From contig NZ_CP007212.1 of NCBI RefSeq assembly GCF_001411805.1, positions 2,418,001-2,482,000 on the forward strand: 64,000 bases of DNA, in the 5' to 3' direction. How positions within the stretch are numbered: position 1 is the stretch's first letter; each line of letters starts with the position of its first letter. Below are positions 1 to 8,800 of this stretch, piece by piece. The notes below the pieces were generated by a model, which saw only the letters and a program-made list of their open reading frames with translations, ran no database searches and was not told where the DNA came from. Both the position numbers and the translations under genes were made by a program. Source of the stretch: Burkholderia plantarii. Its GTDB lineage: Bacteria; Pseudomonadota; Gammaproteobacteria; Burkholderiales; Burkholderiaceae.

Positions 1-188
1 TGTCGTTGCCAGTGATCGTAGCCATGCCCCAACGGTAAAGGTTGGGCGACGATGGGAAGCGCGGCATTTTCCGGGTCAGGATGGACGCGAGCCGCTCGCT
101 TTGCTAAATTCAGGGTGTCAGCCGCGCCCACGGGCTGCCTCTCTCGTAGAGTCCCGTGCGTAGCCCCGCCAGCGATGGCGGATGTCAC
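1..188 (-). CDS. Partial phage gene running off the left edge
   Basis: A minus-strand frame stays open from about position 318 to the window edge. The first usable start in it is a GTG at 186-188, and the visible product reads toward ...HGYDHWQR at the edge. No Shine-Dalgarno sequence stands before this GTG, so the start is uncertain and the gene may begin elsewhere or be spurious. The position, directly after the nuclease-like gene and in the same direction, fits another prophage gene. In GC-rich DNA open frames of this length occur by chance, so confidence is low. Product not recognised. Confidence 0.3.
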   Translation of the reverse strand, partial: MTSAIAGGATHGTLRERQPVGAADTLNLAKRAARVHPDPENAALPIVAQPLPLGHGYDHWQR

Positions 189-291
189 CGGCGGCCACGA
201 TGGCGCACCCTTGCCGAGACGACGTTGTGTAGGCTCCGCAAGCGTAGGCCGGGGTGCGTCAGCCCCCGCCCCCGGCGCACCGCCATCACCC

Positions 292-756
292 TTAATCCTG
301 TTCGATGAAGACCGTCAGCGCCCAAGCATTCGAGCCCGGCCGCTTGATGAGATGGACTTCAGTGCCATCCCGGCCGACGATGATGCGCTCCACGCTCTTC
401 ACCGAGAACCGCCCGGTCTCCGCACCCTCGGCTATGGTCCGCACCATGCGATGAAGCGTCGCCAGGGCCTGTCCGGCTGTCATGCCATCCTTGCGCGGCC
501 TTGCCTCCAGCACGTGCGAGATACCTTTCTCTCCCTTGCGCCTGCCACGCGCATCCGGCGGCCATCTCCCCTCGGTGCCCCACACGAAATCCACCCAGCC
601 CAAGCCCTCTCGGTACATGGCACGGTGAACCGTGGTTCTTTCCTTCAGGGCCTTATCGATCGCAGCCAAACCACGCTTGATATTTGCCGGTCCAGTCGGT
701 ACCGCATCCAGGAGTACCGGATGAAGAATGGCCCTATATTCATGTAGTTGCAGCAT
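292..756 (-). CDS. PBECR-type phage nuclease domain protein
   Basis: A 154-residue protein consisting of little more than one domain. It resembles the phage-encoded Barnase/EndoU/ColicinE5-D/RelE-like (PBECR) nuclease fold family: a WVDFVWG segment near residue 54, then KGISHVLE near residue 75, a helix, and a C-terminal ALTVFIEQ strand. Members of this family are predicted RNases found in phage polyvalent proteins and toxins. Here the domain stands alone just after the tail lysozyme gene, whose stop is 3 bases upstream of this start. The function is inferred from sequence pattern only; catalytic residues are not assigned. It could act on host RNA after delivery, or protect the prophage. Confidence 0.55.
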   Translation of the reverse strand: MLQLHEYRAILHPVLLDAVPTGPANIKRGLAAIDKALKERTTVHRAMYREGLGWVDFVWGTEGRWPPDARGRRKGEKGISHVLEARPRKDGMTAGQALATLHRMVRTIAEGAETGRFSVKSVERIIVGRDGTEVHLIKRPGSNAWALTVFIEQD

Positions 757-759
757 CGC

Positions 760-3270
760 CTACGCCCCCAATCCGCCAGTCACGATATGCGCGATGCCAC
801 GCTCGCGCAGGTCTTGATTGACGTCCGACGGCGCTGGCGTAACGACCACGGGCTTGTGGCGGTCGCCGGACGCAAGCGGCACATCGATCCTTGGCGCTTC
901 GGCCACGGCCGGCACAGCTGGCACACTCGGTACCGCCGGCACACGAGCCGACGCCACGATTGGCATCCCTGGTGCCGCGATGCCCACCGGCGCAACGGGC
1001 ATCGGCGCCGCGGCGACGACGGCCGGCGCGGCCGGCTTCGGACTGCGACTCGCCCCGACGTCCGCAACCGAGATCTTGTCCTGTGCCTGCCGGACATCCG
1101 AAGCGAAGGCATCGCCTCGTCGCATCATCTTCCCCATACGGGCGTATGCCTCGGCGGCAGTCACACTGCCGTCGCCATACAAACTCTTGTTGCCCGATAT
1201 GACCGCCTCAACGCGAGCGCGTTGCTTGTCGTTCCTCGCACCCTGCAACAGCGCATCGCGGACGGTCATACTGGGATCGCGTTGCATCCCCTTCAACAGG
1301 TTCTTGGCGTCCCTGTCGCCGAGATTGTGGAAGGCGTAGACGTTCGCATCATCGTCGGCGCCACCATATTTGCGCCCCTTCTCGATGTTCTCTCTCATGA
1401 ATTCGGCCAGCATGCCAGCCTGGACCGTCTTGTCGCTCCGGTACTTCGCCGCCTGATCCCGCGTCAACCGGCCTGCTCCCGCCACGCCATACTTCGCGCC
1501 GTACTTGTTGAGCATGTCCGTCCACGTGCCGTCGAGGAACTGGCCGTAGCCGTGCGCCGACGAAATGCGGGTGCCGTCCTCTCGGATCGGCGCCGCCTCC
1601 GCATTAAACCCGCTCTCGAAGTTGGCGATCTTCGCGACCGTACCAGCGTCCACTCCCGCCTTTTCGGAAGCGCCGAGCAGATAGCGTTTGGCGTCGCGCC
1701 ATCGAGCCGCAATGCCGCCGCCTATTGACTGCGCGCCATGCAAGAGCGTCGAGACACCACGCCCGGCCGTTGAATGCGTCGCGGCCCATTGCGCGCCATG
1801 CCTGATCCCGTTCACCGCCTTGCGCTCAACGACGGTGCCGAAATCCTTGACTGTCTTCGACACCGACGACCAAACACGCGACGCAGCGCCCTTGATGTCG
1901 ACGCCGGTCTTGTCCTTGACGAAATCGTTGGCGGCGTCTCCCTGCGTCGCGACCCAGTTGCCAGCTTTCTGCCCGGCTTTCTTGACGCTCTGCCATCCCT
2001 CGGACAACCGGGCGAGTGCGCTGTCCCACGCTTTTCTCAACGTCTCAGTTGTTGCATCCCAAGCGGCGGTAATCTTGCCGGGGATGTCGGCCTCACGTAG
2101 CTCCGTCACCCACTCGCCGACTTTGTCGCCAATGATCTGGCCTGCCTGGTCGCCAAAGAACATGCCGGCCGCCCCACCCACAGCACCACCGATAGCGGTG
2201 CCGATCGGGCCGGCGAAACTACCGAGCAGCGCCCCAACCTTCGCACCAGCGAACATCCCGCCTACCGTGCCGGCGAATCCCCCAACGGCGGCGCCATCGT
2301 GCTTGTCTTTCTCGCGACGCGACATCGCATCGTCGGTCTCGGTATCGTAAATCTCGGACGCGGCGCCGATCCCACTGAGCAGCGATCCGATGAACGGCAG
2401 ACGGCGCAGCATTCCCTTGCCGAATCCAAGCACGCCTCGCGCCACGCCTGCCAGGAGACCACCGCCACCGGACAGGAATTTCCCGGCACCGGCCGTCAAT
2501 GTGCCTACGCCGGGAATCCGTTTGAGCATGGCCCCCAGAGTGCCAAGCCAACCTGAATCGCCGCCTGCTTTGGCGGCCGGCTTCTCGTCGAGGGATTTGA
2601 GGCGCTTGGCGGCCGCCTTGCTGAAGGCGCTCTCGTCTTTGCGGAAACCCGTCAGCGACGCGTAGATACGTCGTAGCCACCCCTCCTGCCGCTTCTGCTT
2701 GTCGCCACCGCTCAGCAGTTCGTAGCCACGCGCCATCGGCTGCGCGACCTCCCGAAAGGCTTTGATGGCCGGGTCCGCCTGCTCCATACCGACGCTCGAC
2801 TCCTTGATCGCGCCGACCAGCCGCTCCGCGAAATCGTGCAAGCGGCCGTCGTCCTCGTCTTGCCCATCTCCCGCACCAGCACCGGGCGCCGTTCGTGAGC
2901 GCTGTGGCGGTTGCGCCTTCGGACGGCCTGCATTGCCGATAAAACGTCCGCGACTGTCACGATTTCGTGGCTGAGCCACCGCGCGATGCGTCGTCGTGCG
3001 GGCGGCATCCGCCTCAGGCTTGGTCGGCACCGCCGGACGACGCAGTTCGGGTTGCACGCTCGCAGGCGTCCGCCCTAGATCTGCGTCTGGGACGAGTTGC
3101 GGCACGACCGGCGCTCGCGGCCTGACTCGAGGCACGGTCTGCGCATGGGCCAGCAACGACGCGATACCCGCGACACCGGCATGGATCGCCCGCACATCGT
3201 TACGCATCGCGACCAACGACTTGCTTCTTTCCAGTTCGATGGCATCACCCACCAGAAATCCCCGGGGCAT
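760..3270 (-). CDS. Phage tail-associated lytic transglycosylase
   Basis: An 836-residue tail protein that probably cuts peptidoglycan during DNA entry. Residues 535-690 form a lysozyme-like transglycosylase domain: the expected catalytic Glu552 in FESGFN and a GYGQF motif at 574-578 followed by a YAFHNLG segment. Residues 329-384 are a glycine-zipper region rich in GxxxG spacing, typical of proteins that insert into or cross a membrane. The first 140 residues are Pro/Ala/Arg-rich, and the C terminus is again Pro/Ala-rich with low complexity. It lies between the 301-residue tail protein gene and the PBECR nuclease gene. The family call is well supported; which virion part carries it is inference. 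Confidence 0.8.
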   Translation of the reverse strand: MPRGFLVGDAIELERSKSLVAMRNDVRAIHAGVAGIASLLAHAQTVPRVRPRAPVVPQLVPDADLGRTPASVQPELRRPAVPTKPEADAARTTTHRAVAQPRNRDSRGRFIGNAGRPKAQPPQRSRTAPGAGAGDGQDEDDGRLHDFAERLVGAIKESSVGMEQADPAIKAFREVAQPMARGYELLSGGDKQKRQEGWLRRIYASLTGFRKDESAFSKAAAKRLKSLDEKPAAKAGGDSGWLGTLGAMLKRIPGVGTLTAGAGKFLSGGGGLLAGVARGVLGFGKGMLRRLPFIGSLLSGIGAASEIYDTETDDAMSRREKDKHDGAAVGGFAGTVGGMFAGAKVGALLGSFAGPIGTAIGGAVGGAAGMFFGDQAGQIIGDKVGEWVTELREADIPGKITAAWDATTETLRKAWDSALARLSEGWQSVKKAGQKAGNWVATQGDAANDFVKDKTGVDIKGAASRVWSSVSKTVKDFGTVVERKAVNGIRHGAQWAATHSTAGRGVSTLLHGAQSIGGGIAARWRDAKRYLLGASEKAGVDAGTVAKIANFESGFNAEAAPIREDGTRISSAHGYGQFLDGTWTDMLNKYGAKYGVAGAGRLTRDQAAKYRSDKTVQAGMLAEFMRENIEKGRKYGGADDDANVYAFHNLGDRDAKNLLKGMQRDPSMTVRDALLQGARNDKQRARVEAVISGNKSLYGDGSVTAAEAYARMGKMMRRGDAFASDVRQAQDKISVADVGASRSPKPAAPAVVAAAPMPVAPVGIAAPGMPIVASARVPAVPSVPAVPAVAEAPRIDVPLASGDRHKPVVVTPAPSDVNQDLRERGIAHIVTGGLGA

Positions 3271-3288
3271 CGTGTTTGAGCGTCGCCA

Positions 3289-4194
3289 TCACGGCCTCAT
3301 GAAGGTATCGAGTTGCGAGAACGTCATGTGCACCTCTGATAGTCCATCCTCCCGGCGCGACAGGCTCAGGTCGAGATTGGCCGGACGGAACAGGCCGATG
3401 TCCTCGTAGCCCCCGCGGTTGCTACCTCGCGTGATGAACGCATGCACGACCTTGAACGTGATCGCGAACGAGTCGGGAACGCCGACCGTGCCGTCGCGCG
3501 CGGCAGCTGCGCCGTGATGGGCCGCGAACCACCGCTTCAAGGAACCGTGCTGATCGTCGAGCGTCGTGATGCGCAGCTCCACGGGCTCGGCGCCCTGAAC
3601 GACGTCGATCACCGCGCCGCCGACGCGGCGCTTGTCGCTGGTCACGATGAAAGGGGAATACTCGACCTCCGTGGCAAAGAGGTTGAATCGCTGCGACATG
3701 TCGCCGGCCAGCCGGCTCGAAACCTCGATCAGCCACAGATTCCGCTTGGCCAAGCGCTCACCGCGCATCTGGTCATAGATCTGACGGGCTTCGGTGGGAC
3801 TGATCCCGCCGAACAGCGGCGTCGGCGAGCCCCAGAACATCGTCTGCGCGGCAACGCCGCTCATGCCGGGCAGCAGATCATTCAGCAGCCCGGAGTCGAG
3901 CAGACGCATGCCGGCGGCGTTCCAGTCACCGTTCAGCAGATCGCCCAAGGCGCCGGCCCCCACATTCGCGGCGCGCTGTGCCTGAATCGGCACGTACTTG
4001 TTCACCAGATTCATGCCGGCGTTGACGCCCATGCTCTGGCCCATGCCCGTCACGGCCTGCGCGAGCTTGCCCCCGCCCAGGACGCCGGCCGCCGCGTCGG
4101 TCACGCCGCTGATGCCGGTGGTCAGGCCGAAGCGAACCGAGTCGATCAAGCCGCGGCTCGACAGCGTGTCGGCGATGTTGTTGTAGAGGCTCAT
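3289..4194 (-). CDS. Phage tail/baseplate-associated protein
   Basis: A 301-residue protein whose ATG overlaps the portal gene stop by four bases (ATGA), so the two are translationally coupled. The N-terminal 120 residues are Gly/Ala-rich and weakly hydrophobic. The C-terminal half, from about residue 155 (WLIEVSS, RFNLFATEVEYSPF), is beta-rich and ends with SEVHMTFSQLDTF. Such a tail-tube-like C-terminal half is seen in tube initiator or baseplate-tube junction proteins of contractile phages. That assignment is an inference from pattern and from its place next to the tail lysozyme gene; no diagnostic motif is visible. Confidence 0.5.
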   Translation of the reverse strand: MSLYNNIADTLSSRGLIDSVRFGLTTGISGVTDAAAGVLGGGKLAQAVTGMGQSMGVNAGMNLVNKYVPIQAQRAANVGAGALGDLLNGDWNAAGMRLLDSGLLNDLLPGMSGVAAQTMFWGSPTPLFGGISPTEARQIYDQMRGERLAKRNLWLIEVSSRLAGDMSQRFNLFATEVEYSPFIVTSDKRRVGGAVIDVVQGAEPVELRITTLDDQHGSLKRWFAAHHGAAAARDGTVGVPDSFAITFKVVHAFITRGSNRGGYEDIGLFRPANLDLSLSRREDGLSEVHMTFSQLDTFMRP

Positions 4195-5786
4195 AGCGGC
4201 TCCCCTTCACGATCCTCCATCGCGCCGAACCTGCCGCTACTGGGATCTCGGCCGCCGTCTGGCGGTTTCGCATCGACGATCGTCGCGTACAGCTTCGCCT
4301 GGTCCTCGTCGAGCATCATGGCCTTGGTCAGGAACTCGATCATCACCTCCTTGCTCGCGCCCATCTCGCGCATCATCTGCATGCCCTGCGCGAGCAGCAT
4401 GCCGGCATTCATCGAATCGGTGCGGGTGCGCTGCTTCTCGGCCTCCAGCGCCGAGATCGAGCCGAAGAAGTTGATGGCCCAGGGGCGATCGGACGGATTG
4501 AACACCATGCCGTAGCGGCGCATGGTGTGAATGTCGATGACGTGGTTGAAGAACTCGGCGAGCGCCACCCGGATGATCCTGGCACGCTCCGCGGCCTGCG
4601 CCGAGGTGCGAAAGAATCCGCCCTCGCCGAGGCCGCCCGCCATTTGATCGGCGAATCCGATCATGGACAGATCGACGCCGATGGTCCCCGACAGCAACCG
4701 GGCATGCAGCAACACATCCTCGATGCTGATGCTGCCGGCCCGGCCGGGCTGGCCGCCGTTGGCCGGCCCCACGGTCGTCAATTGCTTCTCGCCGAACACC
4801 GGGATGAGGTGGCGGATCCGCTCCATCACAGGCCGACCCCGCTTCACGGCTTGCTCGGCGTAGCTTTTCGAGGCCTTGAGCATGTCCGTGAGCGAATCGA
4901 CGAACCGCTTCTGCTGCTCCAGCGTCATGGACTCGAGGTTGACGGCCACCATCTGCTCGTCGATGGAATCCATCCAGCGCTGCCCCACCAAGCCCAAGAG
5001 CGATGCGGTCAGGTTGTCGTATGCCTCCTCGGCGTTGTAGAGCAGCGATCCGCCCGCCATGCTGGGCATGATCGGCAGGTTGTCGAGGTTGTCCTCGGTG
5101 ATCGCCAGACGAAGCGCCTTTTCAACCACGCCATACTGCGGCACCCATTGCGTGCGCGGCATCTTCAAGCGCGCCATCTGCGAGACGTCCAGGCGCTCGA
5201 AATTGCGTTCGCCCGTATAGACGGCGAATCCCACCGTGCGACTGCCGCGCTCGTAGGGCTGCACCAACGGTGGCCGCACCATCTCGTCGACGTACAGATC
5301 GCTCACCCCCCGAGAATTCGCGTAGATCCGCGCATAGGCGTCTCCAAACGTCGACCCGGTATAGGCCATCTGATGCGCCACCCGGTTGAAGAGTGGCGTC
5401 AGGTCGGCCGCGATTTCCTGGCTGATCGCCGACAGGCTCCGGTTCTTCTTGGCTGCGGCGGTCTGCTCGATGAACACGAGGTCGCCGCTGGTTTCGTGGC
5501 CACCGAGCGCGGCGGTCACGAGCAGCCCCACCGCGGTGGAGACGATGGGGCTGCCCTCCATCAAGGACCACTTTTCGTAGATGATCTGCCGTGCCCGCGC
5601 GCCGCGACTGCCCGAGCCGAGCAGCGACGCGACCGTGGTGGTACCGGCACCGTAGAGAAACGTGTCGGACTGGTCGATTTCCTTGACCGGCTCGACGTTC
5701 GTGGAAGTCCATCGCTTTCGGGACAAGCCGAAGCGCGCCAGGAAACCCGGCTTGCTCGGGTTGGAAGGGTGTTGTGTATCGGCCAT
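4191..5786 (-). CDS. Phage portal protein
   Basis: A 531-residue protein with the features of a phage portal, the dodecameric ring through which DNA enters and leaves the head. Visible are an N-terminal clip-like region, a central stretch with GRPVMERIRHLIPVFGEK, and a C-terminal helical part (ARLLSGTIGVDLSMIGFAD, then FFRTSAQAAERARIIR) that resembles the stem and wing of large portal proteins. The length fits myovirus portals of about 500-560 residues. It is unusually far from the capsid gene (about 15 kb) and lies just after the giant polyvalent gene. No terminase gene is seen in this window. Confidence 0.75.
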   Translation of the reverse strand: MADTQHPSNPSKPGFLARFGLSRKRWTSTNVEPVKEIDQSDTFLYGAGTTTVASLLGSGSRGARARQIIYEKWSLMEGSPIVSTAVGLLVTAALGGHETSGDLVFIEQTAAAKKNRSLSAISQEIAADLTPLFNRVAHQMAYTGSTFGDAYARIYANSRGVSDLYVDEMVRPPLVQPYERGSRTVGFAVYTGERNFERLDVSQMARLKMPRTQWVPQYGVVEKALRLAITEDNLDNLPIMPSMAGGSLLYNAEEAYDNLTASLLGLVGQRWMDSIDEQMVAVNLESMTLEQQKRFVDSLTDMLKASKSYAEQAVKRGRPVMERIRHLIPVFGEKQLTTVGPANGGQPGRAGSISIEDVLLHARLLSGTIGVDLSMIGFADQMAGGLGEGGFFRTSAQAAERARIIRVALAEFFNHVIDIHTMRRYGMVFNPSDRPWAINFFGSISALEAEKQRTRTDSMNAGMLLAQGMQMMREMGASKEVMIEFLTKAMMLDEDQAKLYATIVDAKPPDGGRDPSSGRFGAMEDREGEPL

Positions 5787-5863
5787 GCTGGCAGGGTAGG
5801 CCCCCGACAGCAGCCGACTTCGATCGATTTTCCGCTAACGCTCCGAACCGACATGCCCAAAGG

Positions 5864-8800
5864 CTATTCGGCCAAGGCTGTCGCGCTCCCTGCCATCTCG
5901 GCGTCGCCGAAGATCGCGTCCAGCAGCGCAGGATTGCTCGCCGCCTTCTCGAACACCTGCCCCTCGGCGATCGCGCCGAACAGTCGATCGAAGGCCGCAT
6001 TGATGCGGGTACGCTCGTCGCCTTCGGGATACGGCTTCCATTCGGTGCCGAACAGTGGATCGACGTGATACTGGTTGTCCGCGTAGACGCTCAGGTAGTC
6101 GTTGCGGCGATCCAGGCTGGCAAGCTTGTCCTCCAGCCAGGATTGGAAGCCGCGCGCGGCCATTTCCTCGTGACTTGACCAGTATTTGCCGTAACTTCCG
6201 TTGTCCAGGATAGCCGCTTCCTTGGCGAAGCTCGACACTGCCTGTCCCGTCTTCAGATGTGCTGATGTCTCACCAGGCGTCGCATAGAAGGCCGCGGCGA
6301 GCTTGCGCCAGCTCTTGCGGTTCTTCAGGCTGCGCGGATCGCTTCGACTGCCGAAGTAGGCGTCCACGGCCAGCACCGCCGCTTCGGCCCCGCCAGCGTC
6401 CTTGATGGCACGCGCCAGTGCATTGCGTGGCGAGTCGACATTGACGTGGGCTACCCGGACGTCCTGCTCGGAAAAGTCGATGCGCTCGGTCAGGCGGTTG
6501 TCACCGGTCAGCATGGCCTCGCGCAGCTCGACCACCGCGTCTCGAATCGGGCCAGGTGGCAGCAAATCCGGATTCATTGTCACGAAATCGTTCTTTCCTC
6601 CGCTGGCCTCCTCCTTCACCAGTTCGTGCAGGATATTATCGATGGCGTGGAACAGTTCATGGCCAAGACATCCCCCGCCGCCCATCTTAGTCAGGTTGAC
6701 AACGCGATGGACAGGCTCGTAGTGCGCCCGCGCCGCGTTCTTGCCACCCGTTCCGCGTGCGCCGAAGGCCATGCCGAGCCGGCCGCCGAGGCTTAGCGCG
6801 GAAACCTCGATACCGAGCATGTCGGCCAGATCGGACATCGCGGCGGCGGTCTGCTCCACATGGAACTTGGCGCTGTTCGGGTCTTTCAGCACCCAATTGC
6901 CTGACTGCACGTCGCGCAAGCCCAGCATGTCTTTCAGCGCCTGCGTCGAATTGACCGACACGGGCGCGCCGCCGCGCCGCTCGAACTGGTCGGCCACCCG
7001 CAGTTGGAAGTTCACTTCCTGCCTGGTGGCGTCCCTCGGCGCGGTCGGCCGCTCCTTGTCGGCCCAAGACCAATCCGGGATCTTGCCAACCTTGGCATTG
7101 GTGACGTGTCCGGCGAAGGAACCAGAGCCCCGGAAGCTCCGGTAGTGGACGAGCTTCACGAAGCGCTCGCCGAAGGTCAGCCAGGAACGCGTCGTCTGGT
7201 TCTCGACGAGATTGCGCGTCCGCGCCGCCTTCACGAGAGCTTCACGCTCGCGGCTCATACCGGTGATCTGCTCGCGCAGCGCCTCGATCTTCGGATTCAC
7301 GTCCGCGCGAATCGTACCGAACTGAGACCAGAGCCCATCGGCAAGCGTCTTCGCCTCGTCCACCGTGCGCTGCTGCTCGTCGCTGATGGACCAGCCGCGC
7401 CGCTTGCGCTGCTCCAAGGCCCGCTCGGCGGTGTACAGGGCGCTCCGTGCTTCCTGGGCCTCTTGATGGACGGCGTTACTGGAGCCGTCCAGCGCCCGGA
7501 CCTGGGTCGACATCTCCCGCATCTGCTCGGTCAGCAGTTCGTACTGCTCGGCCTCGTCCGGGCGAAGCATCGTCCCGTTCAGTTCGTCACGGATCTCCGC
7601 CACGACTTCCAGCACCTGGGCCACGGTCTTGACCGATTGCAAGCGGTCGCGAATCGACTCCAGACCGATGGCGTAATCCCGGCGTGCGCCGGGACTGTCT
7701 TCGGCCGGCGCCGGCGCGATGCTGGCGTAGATCTTGTCGATCAGGAACCCGGCAGCCGGCTCCATGCCGGCATCCTGCAGCGCTTGCCAGTCAGTCTTGC
7801 CGAATAGGTTGGCCTTGACCAACATTTCCTTCGCTTGGCGCGGGTTGTGCTCGATGGTGTCGAAGTCGATGTCGCTCGCACGCAGCCGCTGTCCGGTCTT
7901 GCGCGCGCTGAAGATCAGGTTGGCCGCCTTCTCCTTGCGGCTGTCGGCGATGTAGCCGGTGTCGCGGTAACGGTAGTTCGGGCTGTTTGGGTCGTCGGAC
8001 AGGCCGTCATCGTCGGTCGCAGTATCATCCGACGCCCCCAGCGCATTCTCCGCGTCGGCCTGCGCGGCAGCAGAAGCAGGGAGGACATCGACAGCCTCAT
8101 CGCCGACGATGAACAGGTTGAGCACCATGTCCCCACCCTCATCGTCGGCGGAATCCAGAGTCTTGACGCTGCTATCAACATCGGCTAACGTATTTTCGTC
8201 GCCATCCCCCGAATTGTGATCGGGGATCGATTGCGGCACAAAAGCGGCGCTGGAGCTATCCAGTGCCGTTTTTGTTTTGGCCTCGCCCCGGTCAATCAGA
8301 AAGTCGTAGTACAGCGTCCCGCCCTTGTCTTCCTCGATGACCAGTTGCAGCGCCAGCGGATTTCCATTCAGGACAGCCGCCGATTCGAGGTGGTAGTACG
8401 CATCCACGGTGGGCTTTGCGCCGAGCTTGTGGTTTACCTCGCGCACCGGGTTCTTGCCCGCACCAATGATCTTCTCGATCGCCGCGATCAGCTTCAATTT
8501 ACGCGGATCGGCACTGAAGGCCAACGTTTCCTTGATGCCACGCTGGCGAATCTCCACCGGCTTGCCCAGCGCCGGGCAAGGAACGAGCTTGCCACGCAAG
8601 GAGCGGAGATATTCACGCGCAGCGGCGCGCAACTCAACCTTGCCTTCCTCGGTATCGGGGAAATCTCCCAGCTCATTGCCGGCGACCACGACAGGCACGT
8701 CCGCCTCGGGACTCACGTCAGGCGCCTGCGCGCGGCGTGCGGCCTCGACCATTGCCTCTCCGTCCACCTCGCCCGCGTGCTGCTCGGGCGTCGTCGGGTC

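Noticed and set aside
1..25. A minus-strand start at position 25 reading MATITGND, like the opening of some calcium-binding repeat proteins
   Set aside because: Only eight codons are visible and no ribosome site precedes it; a different frame is open across the same bases.
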